A stretch of DNA of 64,000 bases, taken from assembly GCA_029465975.1 (NCBI GenBank), contig CM055749.1, positions 16,247,470 through 16,311,469 on the forward strand, given 5' to 3'. This stretch comes from Dallia pectoralis (lineage: Eukaryota > Chordata > Actinopteri > Esociformes > Umbridae). The position numbers and the translations under genes are program-made. The notes under the pieces were generated by a model that was given only the letters and a program-made list of their open reading frames with translations, did no database searches and was not told the origin of the DNA. Below, one piece after another: positions 11,395 through 22,799 of this stretch. Numbering within the stretch: position 1 is the stretch's first letter; each line of letters opens with the position of its first letter.

Positions 11395-12077
11395 GTTTCT
11401 AGATTTTGTTGCAATGATTACATCAGTAAAAGGTAAAGATACATGCTTGTGATACTTGATGGGTTTTCTCGATCGGTGGGGGCATTCCCTGTAGGTAAGC
11501 AAAGTGGTGGCTGAGGCATTAATGAGAGATATCATACCAAGGTTTGGTTTACTTAGTGTTATTCAGTATGACAACGGTCCTGGTTTTGTAGCTAACATTG
11601 TGAAACGTGTTGGTGGATAGGCTGTGTGTTGTTGTTAAATATGGCACCTTATACCATCCTCAGTCTCAAGGTCGAGTCGAAGGAATGAGCCAATTACTAA
11701 AAGAATCCTTTTCAAAATCTGTGTACAAAGTAAATTAAATTGGGTAGTGGTCTTACCGATTGCTTTATTGGGTATGAGGGATACTAAATTTACACAAGAC
11801 GACCGTTGTGCAGACGTGACTGTGGGGACTTGGACGAGTTAAGATGTGAAATTGAACAAGCCAGGCCTATCTTTGAAAAAAGGGTAAGTATTTTGAACAA
11901 GAATTTTGAAGCTCAAGGAAATAGACTCAGTGAAAAGTAAGATATGTATGAAATAATGTTTTGGGTGAAATGCAGGATTTTATGCTGATTCACTTTCTTA
12001 TGGTGGATGATTATTTATTTGGAAGAGATTTTCTATGACCAAAGTTTTTTTCAGGATTTTTTTCAGGAATTCCTCCC

Positions 12078-14687
12078 CGGGAATCATCACCTTAACGTGG
12101 TGGAGAGGTTTGTGTGCCCCTATGAACCTGAGGGCTGGGTTGTCTGGAGATTCATGCTCCTGGTAGGGTTTCCCAAGGCAAAGTGGTCTCAGGCGAGGGG
12201 CCAGACTAAGAATGGTTCACCAAGACCCCATGAAAGATAGAGGGAAAAGGAGCGAGACCCTGCCTGGAGGAAGCCCAGGGCCCTCGTCTGGAGCCAGGCC
12301 CAGACGGCGGGCTCGAAAGCGAGCGTCTGGTGGCCGGGTTTGCCACGGAGCCCGGCCGGGCACAGCCCGAACGAGATACGTGGCATCTCTCTCCTCTCCA
12401 TCCTGTGGGCCCACCACTCACAGGAACAACCGCAGGGGTCGGGTGCGCTGTCATATGGGTGGCAGTGAAGGTGGGGGGTCTCGACGGATCAGACCCGTGC
12501 GGCAGAAGCTTGCTTTGGGGACGTGGAACGTCACCTCACTGGGGGGGAAGGAGCCAGAACTTGTGCGTGAGGTGGAGCGATACCAGTTGGATCTGGTGGG
12601 ACTTACCTCTACGCACAACCGTGGCTCTGGAACCTTACTCCTGGATAGGGGTTGGACTCTGTTCTTCTCTGGAGTTGCCCAGGGTGCGAGGCGGCGGGCT
12701 GGTGTGGGGATACTCACGAGCCCACGTCTGAGCACGGCGGTGTTGGAGTTTACCCCGGTGGATGAGAGGTTTGCCTCCCTACGCCTAAGGGTGGTGGGGG
12801 GGAAAACTCTGACTGTTGTTTGTGCTTATGCACCAAACAGCAGTTCGGAGTATTCAGCCTTCTTGGAGACCCTGAAGGGAGTCCTATATAGGGCTCCAGT
12901 AGGGGACTCCATCATTCTGCTGGGAGACTTTTGGTCGGCACCAAAATGCTTCTGGAAAACCGTTCGGCACCTCAGAAGGGGAAAACGGGGAACCATCCAA
13001 GCTGTGTACAGTAAGGATGGGACACTGTTGACCTCAACTGATGATGTGATCGGGCGCTGGAAAGAGCATTTTGAGGAGCTCCTGAATCCGACCTACACGC
13101 CCTCTAGTACAGAGGCAGAGCTGGAGGCTGATGGAGGGTCATCGTCAGTTTCCCTGGGGGAAGTCGCTGAGGTAGACAAACAACTCCACAGTGGCAAAGC
13201 CCCAGGGACTGATGAGATTCGTCCAGAAATGCTAAAAGCTTTGGGTGGGGACGGGCTGTCTTGGTTGACACGCCTCTTCAACATTGCATGGAAGTCTGGG
13301 ACAGTGCCAGAGGAGTGGCAGACCGGGGTGGTGGTTCCCCTCTTTAAAAAGGGGGACCAGAGAGTGTGTGCCAATTACAGAGGTATCACACTCCTCAGCC
13401 TCCCTGGTAAAGTGTACTCCAAAGTGCTGGAAAGGAGGGTTCGGCCAATAGTCGAACCTCAGATTGAAGAGGAACAATGCGGTTTTCGTCCTGGCCGGGG
13501 AACCACGGACCAGCTCTTTACTCTCGCAAGGATCCTGGAGGGGGCCTGGGAGTATGCCCATCCAGTCTACATGTGTTTTGTGGATCTGGAGAAGGCATAT
13601 GACCGGGTACCCCGGGATCTTTTGTGGGAGGTGCTGCGGGAGTATGGGGTGAAGGGGTCTCTTCTCAGGGCCATCCAATCTCTGTACGCTCAAAGCATGA
13701 GCTGTGTCCGTGTCCTCGGCAGTAAGTCGGATTCGTTCCAGGTGGGGGTTGGCCTCCGCCAGGGCTGCGCTTTGTCAGCAATCCTGTTTGTAATATTCAT
13801 GGACAGGATATCAAGGCGTAGTCATGGGGGGGAGGGGTTCCCATTCGGTGGGCTGATGGTCACATCACTGCTTTTTGCGGATGATGTGGTCCTGATGGCC
13901 TCATCGGTCGGTGACCTTCAGCGCTCACTGGATCGGTTCGCAGCCGAGTGTGAAGCGGCTGGGATGAGGGTTAGCACCTCTAAATCTGAGGCCATGACTC
14001 TCAGCAGGAAACCGGTGGAGTGCCTACTCCGGGTAGGGAATGAGTCCTTACTCCAAGTGAAGGAGTTCAAGTACCTCGGGGTCTTGTTCGCGAGTGAGGG
14101 AACAATGGAGCGGGAGATTGGTCGGAGGATCGGAGCAGCGGGGGCGGTGTTGCATTCGCTTCACCGTACCGTTGTGATGAAAAGAGAGCTGAGCCGAAAG
14201 GCAAAGCTCTCGATCTACCGGTCAATCTTTGTTCCTACCCTCACCTATGGTCATGAAAGCTGGGTCATGACCGAAAGAACGAGATCGCGGGTACAAGCGG
14301 CCGAAATGGGTTTTCTCAGAAAGGTGGCTGGCCTCTCCCTTAGGGATAGGGTGAGAAGCTCAGTCATCCGAGAGGAACTCGGAGTAGAGCCGCTGCTCCT
14401 TTGCATAGAAAGGAGCCAGTTGAGGTGGTTCGGGCATCTTGTACGAATGCCACCTGGGCGCCTCCCTAGAGAGGTGTTCTAGGCACGTCCAGCTGGGAGG
14501 AGACCTCGGGGAAGACCCAGGACTAGGTGGAGAGATTATATCTTCACACTGGCCTGGGAACGCCTCGGGATTCCCCAGTCAGAGCTGGCTAATGTTGCCC
14601 GGGAAAGGGAAGTTTGGGGTCCCCTGCTAGAGCTGCTACCCCCGCGACCCGACCCCGGATAAGCGGTTGAAGATGAGATGAGATGAG
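12078..14687 (+). mobile_element. Rex3-like LINE, nearly full length with an internal deletion
   Basis: It starts near gggaatcatcaccttaacg and ends with a (GATGA)-type tail after gcggttgaagatgag, the 3' tail known for Rex3 of teleosts. Both sequences classically used as Rex3 PCR landmarks are visible: tggcagaccggggtggtgg at 13316, and the ggtgacaaagcgcagcc type in the second copy. The words ggaaatagact at 11919 and 14684 may be a remnant target duplication but are not placed exactly. Confidence 0.85.
12212..14482 (+). CDS. Rex3 endonuclease/reverse transcriptase ORF, internally deleted
   Basis: This is a continuous 756-codon frame. The N-terminal part is an APE-type endonuclease (LALGTWNVTSLGGKEPEL near codon 105, then LLGDF), cut off early. 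The reverse transcriptase follows: VVPLFKKGD, NYRGITLLSLPGK, CGFRPGRGTTDQL, FVDLEKAYDRVPR, GLRQGCALSAILF and the catalytic FADDVVLM. The C-terminal region has LRWFGHLVRMP. Compared with the copy at 20856-23896, about 745 bp are missing between LLGDF and WSAPK, joined at a short GACTT match and in frame. The ORF ends early at a TAG (14480) where the other copy has CAG. Confidence 0.8.
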   Translation: MVHQDPMKDRGKRSETLPGGSPGPSSGARPRRRARKRASGGRVCHGARPGTARTRYVASLSSPSCGPTTHRNNRRGRVRCHMGGSEGGGSRRIRPVRQKLALGTWNVTSLGGKEPELVREVERYQLDLVGLTSTHNRGSGTLLLDRGWTLFFSGVAQGARRRAGVGILTSPRLSTAVLEFTPVDERFASLRLRVVGGKTLTVVCAYAPNSSSEYSAFLETLKGVLYRAPVGDSIILLGDFWSAPKCFWKTVRHLRRGKRGTIQAVYSKDGTLLTSTDDVIGRWKEHFEELLNPTYTPSSTEAELEADGGSSSVSLGEVAEVDKQLHSGKAPGTDEIRPEMLKALGGDGLSWLTRLFNIAWKSGTVPEEWQTGVVVPLFKKGDQRVCANYRGITLLSLPGKVYSKVLERRVRPIVEPQIEEEQCGFRPGRGTTDQLFTLARILEGAWEYAHPVYMCFVDLEKAYDRVPRDLLWEVLREYGVKGSLLRAIQSLYAQSMSCVRVLGSKSDSFQVGVGLRQGCALSAILFVIFMDRISRRSHGGEGFPFGGLMVTSLLFADDVVLMASSVGDLQRSLDRFAAECEAAGMRVSTSKSEAMTLSRKPVECLLRVGNESLLQVKEFKYLGVLFASEGTMEREIGRRIGAAGAVLHSLHRTVVMKRELSRKAKLSIYRSIFVPTLTYGHESWVMTERTRSRVQAAEMGFLRKVAGLSLRDRVRSSVIREELGVEPLLLCIERSQLRWFGHLVRMPPGRLPREVF

Positions 14688-15814
14688 GAAATAGACTACT
14701 GAACTCGGATGGTAAGACCGAGAGCAGGTTGAATATGGGTTTAATAGATTATTAAAATAGGTTAATTAAATTTTGATTTAATTGGTACGGTTATTTTAAG
14801 GTTTTAAAAATTCTCTTAACACCTAAATGTGGTTTCTCAGAAAATATGGAGACTGAATCTGTAGTCGAGTATATTTATTTATGTTATTGGGATGATTTTT
14901 ATAAATTAGGGAGGGGCTATAGGCTAATTTCAGTACTTCTAACAGGTGTTTGCTTGGTCTGGTAAGTGCGCACACCAGAAATAGTCTTCTGGGGCTCAAA
15001 ATCCTACCTAGAGATGGCTTACCCTTTGACGGGTGAGAGTAGAGCGCCAGACTGAGTGAAGGTTGCCTGTATGAAGTTCGTCAAAGTAGAAACTGTACTC
15101 TATACAGTAGGACTAAAATTAGATTCAATATAGGTTGTGTAAGGCAGTTCTGTTAAATTATTCAGGTTAGGATACCTCGCTTAAAGAACTGACGAGTTCA
15201 TTAACACATGCGAGATGCTAAAATTAGATATACTAGGATTTGTGTTTTTTGTCTTCAATGGTGGTAACATGATGGGTAATTGTATGTTGAGTGTTAACCA
15301 GAAATTGTGCAAGTATGTTACTAACAGAAACTAGATCACGAGAGACCCCGGAGGAGGAAGGCAGACCGAGGAAGTACGTGGTTGGTGGTGGTTTACACTT
15401 TACAGCAAGGTGGACTGGGAGACTGTGGGACGACCGAGGCGAAGGACCTAACAGGGTGATGACAGCTACCAAGATGGTGGTCCAGGTTGATGGTTTCCAG
15501 TTCTGGTATTACACATCACATTGCACCACGGGGAAAATAAGAGCACCATCGATTAGTTTCATTTAGTTGGTCGACCATAAGAGGGGGTGTTTGGGTTGTT
15601 TATTGTTTGTGTTTAGTGTTTGTTTTGTTTATCAAGAGGGGGTGAATTGTATATCTGAGTTGTATTTGATAATCAAACAAACAACATTTTTAACATTTTC
15701 ACTGAACTACTAGTGGTCAAGTGCACATAAACACATTTAATATTTCATTTTAACACATTCAACTGTAGTGTCTTTGATAAAGTTTGTCTAATTGCACACT
15801 CTCTCCTACGCAGT

Positions 15815-17623
15815 ATGGATTATAGACATCTTGGAAGGGATGTATGGGATGGGAAGCACCCTAAAATCTTAACTTGCGATAATATTATCTTTCATTTTAT
15901 TTGGCTCAATATTCTTAGCTCCTTTTGATTGGGATGGACATAAAATAGATGCAAATAGGAATCAAACGTTAACTGTAAATAGGAAACATCAGCTTACACT
16001 TAATAGACCACGTAGGCATGTACATCCTGTCAAAGATGCAATATTCCTGGAGGTTGGACAAGAGACAACCTTTGGTATAGAGATATGCTTTACTGGGTAT
16101 AGAATAGATTGGGGAACGTGCATACCTAGACAATCATACATAGAATGTGACACAAAAGGTAGGACAATTAAGAAAACTAACGCAAAGAGGTGTTTTCGTC
16201 TGTAAAAGTGAATGCCTGAATAACGACAATATAGTAGCCCACTCAGAGACACCAGGTCGCTATGGCGTTAAAGGAGGAAGCCCGCATGCAGAGGAAACCG
16301 GTAGATGGTTTGGGGCCAAAACTGTACATGGGGATTGCGTGTCAATTAGGATAACTGTAAATAAAGTAAAAGCAAAGGATACTGGGATGTGGAATGTGGG
16401 TTTCGACATAAAAGGGGATGATATTTTAATAAGATTCCAGGTATCAACCGGACCGATAAATCCAGTAATTGATAACAATAACTCAGTTGTAGACATAGTG
16501 GAGGCTAAAACATTACAGGAACAATTAGGAGTTGAAACAGGATTCAAAGATTCTAATTCGTGGTTAGAGTGGATTAGGTATACCGTTAAAACAGTAAGCA
16601 AAAGTGATGGTTATGCATGTGGATCACAAAAACCAACTCTTATTACTACTCCATTTCCGTTAAATCAGAAAAACTCTAGGATAGGTTGGGCTTGCATGAT
16701 ATTATTGTTCGCGAGTAGCTCAACACCGGTTAATATAGACTGTTTAGATTTACACTATTTATACCCTAGGGTTACAGTACGGGGAAGAACTCCACCATTT
16801 CAGGTAGTAAAAGGACCTTACTCATGCATATCTAGGAAGGTTGACGGAGGGATGTCGGTAGGAGTCCTAAGTCACTGTTCAGATATGACTGATGTAACAA
16901 ACACTGCCACTTGGGGTAAACTTATGGCCAACATTACCAACTGATTGGACGGGTACGTGCGCTCTAACACAATTAGCTATGCCACTTACAGTGATCTCAG
17001 AATCTGAGGCTAGAGACCAAAAAACTTTAAATAGACACAGAAGGGGCATTGATGGTTCCTTCAGTGATAAAATCTATTTGGATGCAATTGGGGTGCCGAG
17101 AGGTATTCCAGACGAATTTAAAGCTAGAAATCAAATAGGCGCTGGTTTTAAGTCTTCCCTGTTCTGGTGGGTGACAATTGATAAGAATGTAGACTGGATT
17201 AATTTTGTGTTTCATAATCAACAGAGATTCATTAATTACACTAGAGATGCAATAAAGGGACTAGCAGAGCCAACGGCGGCTACTAGTCTAATGGCCTGGC
17301 AAAATAGATTGGCATTAGATATGCTCCTAGCGGAGAAGGGTGGGGTATGTGTGATGTTTGGAGACACTTGTTGTACTTTTATACCCAACAATACAGCTCC
17401 TGATGGCTCGGTGACCAAGGCATTGCAAGGACTGACTGCTCTGGCTGAGGAGATGAAGGACAATTCAGGCGTTGACACTTCAGCGTTTGGGTGGATGGAC
17501 TCCGTGTTTGGGAAGTGGAAATTGATGATTTCCTCAGTTCTGATCTCTTTGATTACGGCAACATCGCTGTTGGCGGTGTGTGGATGCTGTTGCATTACAT
17601 GCATACGAGGCCTTTCCATTTAG
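15815..17623 (+). pseudogene. Retroviral envelope gene, frameshifted
   Basis: The gene starts at the ATG at 15815 with a hydrophobic leader that runs into a TGA near 15930. Surface-subunit sequence continues in other frames (to about 16200, then 16147-16944). The transmembrane subunit is open at 16979-17623. It shows a furin-type site RHRR at about 17033, a CX6CC motif (CVMFGDTCC) near 17350 preceded by an immunosuppressive-like stretch, and a membrane anchor near 17525-17600 followed by a Cys-rich tail (CGCCCITC). At least three frame breaks make it non-functional as it stands. The type resembles envelope proteins known from fish retroviruses. It lies 3' of integrase, as expected. Confidence 0.8.
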
Positions 17624-18435
17624 CTGATTGAGACAGGAATGACCAGAGTAATGGTTGCCAAAGCTGTGCCTTGGGAGGAGGGGGGTTCACTGTTGGATGA
17701 TCTCGCTGACATGGAGGAGAGTAATTTCTAAAGGATTTCGGTGAGCGACGAATTGGATTATACGCCTTTGGAATAATTTTGATCTTTCCCCGTTGGAGTA
17801 TGCTGATTTTTGCCTTGCACACACAGTTTTTTACATTCTACCTCTGATACTCTGACTTTCATACTATCTTCATGCTCTATCTTTTACACACTACAAGTCT
17901 CATCCTATTTTTTGGACAACTATTTCTGAAGGATTACGGATTACTTATTGTTTGATCACTGGGACACTCAGGGATACTTCATTCAGGAAGAAGACAAAGA
18001 AGAATGTTGTTGATGTGTTATGGACATTTGTTGAACTGACAACCTACTTGAATATTTCTGTTGTTCATATCTGTACTGATTCTGGATATTGTTTTCCATC
18101 ATGCAAGATTTTTGTCCTTATGAAAGAAGGTTTTTTCCTGCATGTGTGGTTTTTAATGATGATATTTCTATTTCCTTACTGTATTGTTTAGTATAGTCAT
18201 GTCTTTGATCTTTTACTCTAATCAAGTCAAGTATGGTTGGAGATGTTTGGTCAAAGGACATGGGTCAGGTGAGTGTGAACCCATGCCGTTAAGGGTAGAT
18301 GTGTCTGGGAATTGATCTGGTTCTCTAATACATCTGCTGAGGTATGATTTCTCATTCATGTGTTCTAGACAGGATTACACCACAGTATTATTTTATGTGC
18401 ATTAATGCTTTGAGATGTGAAGTTGAGAAAACTTC
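17624..18435 (+). other. Retroviral env-to-LTR region
   Basis: Small frames only (for example 17952-18191, hydrophobic). I recognise no accessory gene. The stretch ends in the polypurine tract. Confidence 0.5.
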
Positions 18436-18447
18436 AAGAGGGGGATA
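18436..18447 (+). promoter_or_regulatory. Polypurine tract
   Basis: agaggggga sits directly before the LTR start at 18448, the expected primer site for plus-strand DNA synthesis. Confidence 0.7.
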
Positions 18448-18975
18448 TGTGGTGGATTTTCAGTTCATATACATGTTTAGAAAAGTAGTTTGCTTACAGA
18501 ATTCGGTTGTTACAGTATTTGTTTACATTTGGGTATATATCTGTTAAACTTCATATCATTTTAGTATAATTAGTTATAAACACTCAAGGTATTTGGTAAA
18601 CTTTGGTAAAGGAGAAAGAACAGACATCTCCTGTGACACCCATCCCCCATACATTCCAATGTGCCTTGAAACAAAAGGTTCGACAGAGGTGTGATATTGG
18701 ATCCTGCCTGGGTGGGGTTAACTGATAAGAATGACTAGGAACATATCGATTGGTCATTGGGGGTGAACTGGGGGATGTGTCGATGTTTCTGACTGGTCTA
18801 AAGTTGGGGTATTAAAGCGGTTGAGGCCATGGAACTGTCTCTTCCTGCCTTCGATCAGCGCTGGTCAAATGCGAGAGGGCATATTGCTGTGGGGTTGTGA
18901 AGCAATATTAATGAAAATAAACCATCTGAAAAGGTAATCCGTTTGACTCGTGTATTTCACTCATTTTCTCTACCA
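18448..18975 (+). repeat. Retroviral 3' LTR
   Basis: It begins TGTGGTGGAT and ends TCTCTACCA (528 bp). AATAAA is at about 18916. The last ~70 bp match the minus-strand LTR at 2426-2893. HECT coding sequence resumes 5 bp after its end. Confidence 0.85.
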
Positions 18976-20887
18976 TACTGATGCTACGGGCTATACAGGC
19001 AAGATCCTGAAGGCTGCAAGTCGTGGTGGTGGTAATTTATCTATTGCCCCAATTCAGGAAGAACTGAGCATCGATCCCCTACAACTTACTGACGAAGCAT
19101 TCTCTAACACGCCAAGAGCCACATGTCAGAAGTGTGGAGTAGCAGTTCCCCTGCAAGTCCTGACAGAACACATAAAGTCCTGTGCTGTCATCAATGTTGT
19201 CGATGACGATGACCTGGCTCATGTGGCTCATGTGGATAGTGGTGAAACTGAACAGAGAAAATGTAAGAATTCTGTGTTTAAGCTTTTGTTATCAATTATA
19301 TACAGTAAACAAACTCTGAAATTGTCACGAGTGGTGAGTTAGGGTACTGCACTGTCCGGTTTCGGGTGCACCACTTCCTGGTTTGGGTTGATTTTATTCA
19401 CAGCTGTTTTGTATTTGGTTCATTAAGTCGGGCTATAAAGGGAGTGATAGGAAGTCACCTGGTTGCTGTTCATTGTTTCCATGTCACAGAATTATAGAGG
19501 TGAGTGTTTGTCTGTTGTTTGTGCTATTTGGGTTTTGGAACTTATTATTATAAGACGCTATATGCGCACCTTTTGTTTCAGTTCAGCCCGTAGCCTTTTG
19601 CGCCGTTAGCGGTTTGTTTTATGTTGCCGTTGTGCCATAAAACACCTGATTGAACGGATTACCTGGCTCTGCACATGGCTTTTACCTGCACTACACCCTA
19701 CGGCCGTGACAGAAATACTTAGTTTGAAACTCAATGTTGTTTTTGCTTATAATGTCCATCTCTCAAAAGCAGCTATGCAGCAATGTCCTGTTTGCACAAA
19801 CATGTTTCCTGGTGACTTCATTGAGCTACACGCTTCTTCATGTGGGGAAAGGTATCCATTTAGTTTTTTGTTGATGTTTTTTCTCTCATTAGCAATTGTC
19901 CTACTCTTTGTTTTACACATGCACTGCATGTGTAACACACAATTGATGTTATGTGGGTAGTGCAGGAAATGAGTTGATTCACGAAAGTATTGTCAGTGAG
20001 GAAGAGGAAGCACCAATGCCTGGACCATCCGGAACTAGTGCAACAGCTATAGATGGTAGGTGCTTCTTTAGTTAGCTGTGGCGTAGGAAAGTCATATAAA
20101 GTAAACAATGTGAGAGTACATGGCTTCTTGATATATAATACATTCCTTTAAAAATCATCCTTGGTAGGTATCACAGCAGTTATTTATTACAACAATTTTA
20201 AGTATAATACTTGTCAATCTTTAACACTCAGTGTTAGGGAGTGCCAGAATGGTTCTTCCATGAACATACAGTACACTACATAGTTAATATAAAGGTTCCT
20301 AATGTTACTTTGTTTATACCTAAGTAAGGCTTGTGATTCGAAACGACAATAACGTTTTTTGCTATCTTGACAGTCGAGCATGAATAATAAAACGTTTAAT
20401 TTTTTTCTTAGACTGGTTAACTATCAGACGATGACGGAGGAGGTGGAGGAGGGGTGAGGAGTGTGGAGAAGGTTAAGAGCTTTTATGTCTGTAAACAGTT
20501 ATTTTCACTTCTGGTTCATTTATTCCCAGGGGGAAATAAATCACAGTTGTTGAATTTGATTACTTACTTTCTGAGCTTGCATAAGATAATAAATGTTGTG
20601 TTCTACCTTCTCTGTCATATTACTAACAGGTAATCGGACGTGTCACAAGACAAATTAAGCAGCTGAGACGAGGTCTTAAAGAAACCCCAATGTGGACAGT
20701 GCTGACCCAACGACCTGACACAGTGGCCTTGCTTTTTCCAAAAGGGGGAGCAGGGTATTTCAGCCCTGAGGTAAACTCTGATCTTGTATTGTTTTTACTA
20801 TTAAATATTAGGGTTCAAACCTGGTCAGCATCTATAACTGTCTAATTTCAATTTTCATCTCTCATCTCTCATCTCATCTTCAACCGC

Positions 20888-22799
20888 TTATCCGGGGTCG
20901 GGTCGCGGGGGTAGCAGCTCTAGCAGGGGACCCCAAACTTCCCTTTCCCGGGCAACATTAGCCAGCTCTGACTGGGGAATCCCGAGGCGTTCCCAGGCCA
21001 GTGTGGAGATATAATCTCTCCACCTAGTCCTGGGTCTTCCCCGAGGTCTCCTCCCAGCTGGACGTGCCTGGAACACCTCTCTAGGGAGGCGCCCAGGTGG
21101 CATTCGTACAAGATGCCCGAACCACCTCAACTGGCTCCTTTCTATGCAAAGGAGCAGCGGCTCTACTCCGAGTTCCTCTCGGATGACTGAGCTTCTCACC
21201 CTATCCCTAAGGGAGAGGCCAGCCACCTTTCTGAGAAAACCCATTTCGGCAGCTTGTACCCGCGATCTCGTTCTTTCGGTCATGACCCAGCTTTCATGAC
21301 CATAGGTGAGGGTAGGAACAAAGATTGACCGGTAGATCGAGAGCTTTGCCTTTCGGCTCAGCTCTCTTTTCGTCACAACGGTGCGGTGAAGCGAATGCAA
21401 CACCGCCCCCGCTGCTCCGATCCTCCGACCAATCTCCCGCTCCATTGTTCCCTCACTCGCGAACAAGACCCCGAGGTACTTGAACTCCTTCACTTGGAGT
21501 AAGGACTCATTCCCTACCCGGAGTAGGCACTCCACCGGTTTCCTGCTGAGAGTCATGGCCTCAGATTTAGAGGTGCTAACCCTCATCCCAGCCGCTTCAC
21601 ACTCGGCTGCGAACCGATCCAGTGAGCGCTGAAGGTCACCGACCGATGAGGCCATCAGGACCACATCATCCGCAAAAAGCAGTGATGTGACCATCAGCCC
21701 ACCGAACGGGAACCCCTCCCCCATGACTACGCCTTGATATCCTGTCCATGAATATTACAAACAGGATTGGTGACAAAGCGCAGCCCTGGCGGAGGCCAAC
21801 CCCCACCTGGAACGAATCCGACTTACTGCCGAGGACACGGACACAGCTCATGCTTTGAGCGTGCAGAGATTGGATGGCCCTGAGAAGAGACCCCCTCACC
21901 CCATACTCCCGCAGCACCTCCCACAAAAGACCCCGGGGTACCCGGTCATACGCCTTCTCCAGATCCACAAAACACATGTAGACTGGATGGGCATACTCCC
22001 AGGCCCCCTCCAGGATCCTTGCGAGAGTAAAGAGCTGGTCCGTGGTTCCCCGGCCAGGACGAAAACCGCATTGTTCCTCTTCAATCTGAGGTTCGACTAT
22101 TGGCCGAACCCTCCTTTCCAGCACTTTGGAGTACACTTTACCAGGGAGGCTGAGGAGTGTGATACCTCTGTAATTGGCACACACTCTCTGGTCCCCCTTT
22201 TTAAAGAGGGGAACCACCACCCCGGTCTGCCACTCCTCTGGCACTGTCCCAGACTTCCATGCAATGTTGAAGAGGCGTGTCAACCAAGACAGCCCGTCCC
22301 CACCCAAAGCTTTTAGCATTTCTGGACGAATCTCATCAGTCCCTGGGGCATTGCCACTGTGGAGTTGTTTGACTACCTCAGCGACTTCCCCCAGGGAAAC
22401 TGACGATGACCCTCCATCAGCCTCCAGCTCTGCCTCTGTACTAGAGGGCGTGTAGGTCGGATTCAGGAGCTCCTCAAAATGCTCTTTCCAGCGCCCGATC
22501 ACATCATCAGTTGAGGTCAACAGTGTCCCATCCTTACTGTACACAGCTTGGATGGTTCCCCGTTTTCCCCTTCTGAGGTGCCGAACGGTTTTCCAGAAGC
22601 ATTTTGGTGCCGACCGAAAGTCCTTCTCCATAGCTTCTCCAAACTTCTCCAACACCCGCTGCTTTGCCTCTGACACGGCAGCGGCTGCAGCCCTTCGGGC
22701 CTGTCGGTACCCTGCAACTGCCTCCGGAGTCCCCAGGGCTAGCATATCCCTGAAGGCCTCCTTCTTCAGTCGGACAGCTTCCCTGAACTGGTGGACCAC
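20888..22799 (-). pseudogene. Rex3 reverse transcriptase, one frameshift
   Basis: Two overlapping frames (22799-21666 and 21724-20888) hold the reverse transcriptase and C-terminal domain. Motifs are CGFRPGRGTTDQL, FVDLEKAYDRVPR, GLRQGCALSPILF and then FADDVVLM after the frame change near 21710. That change falls in a G-run that is seven long in the other copy, so it is a simple indel. The protein ends LLPPRPDPG, the usual Rex3 end. Confidence 0.8.

Larger units (their letters stand above)
11395..15566 (+). pseudogene. Retroviral integrase remnant, split by a LINE
   Basis: Between 11440 and 11720, translated pieces show an integrase core: LVILDGFSR (first Asp), IQYDNGPGF (second Asp) and HPQSQGRVEG (Glu). 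They are spread over frames with several lesions. A C-terminal piece at about 15420-15540 (GPNRV....VQVDG..WYYTSHC) resembles the GPY/F-type integrase tail. The Rex3 LINE at 12078-14687 separates the two. It would join retroviral DNA to the genome if intact; here it is clearly dead. Confidence 0.6.
8500..18975 (+). mobile_element. Endogenous retrovirus, plus copy, 5'-truncated
   Basis: In order it holds a microsatellite leader (8580-8925), gag (8932-9845), an eroded middle part, integrase pieces (11395-11820 and 15291-15566), env (15815-17623), a purine tract and a 3' LTR (18448-18975). No 5' LTR, protease or reverse transcriptase is readable, so the copy is defective. A Rex3 LINE (12078-14687) splits the integrase. 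It sits within the HECT gene, in the same sense. The left boundary near 8500 is approximate. Confidence 0.75.

Noticed and set aside
11919..14695. ggaaatagact words as the exact target duplication of the first Rex3 copy
   Set aside because: About 150 bp of sequence that does not look like Rex3 lies between the left word and the element start, so the match may be chance or a rearranged site.
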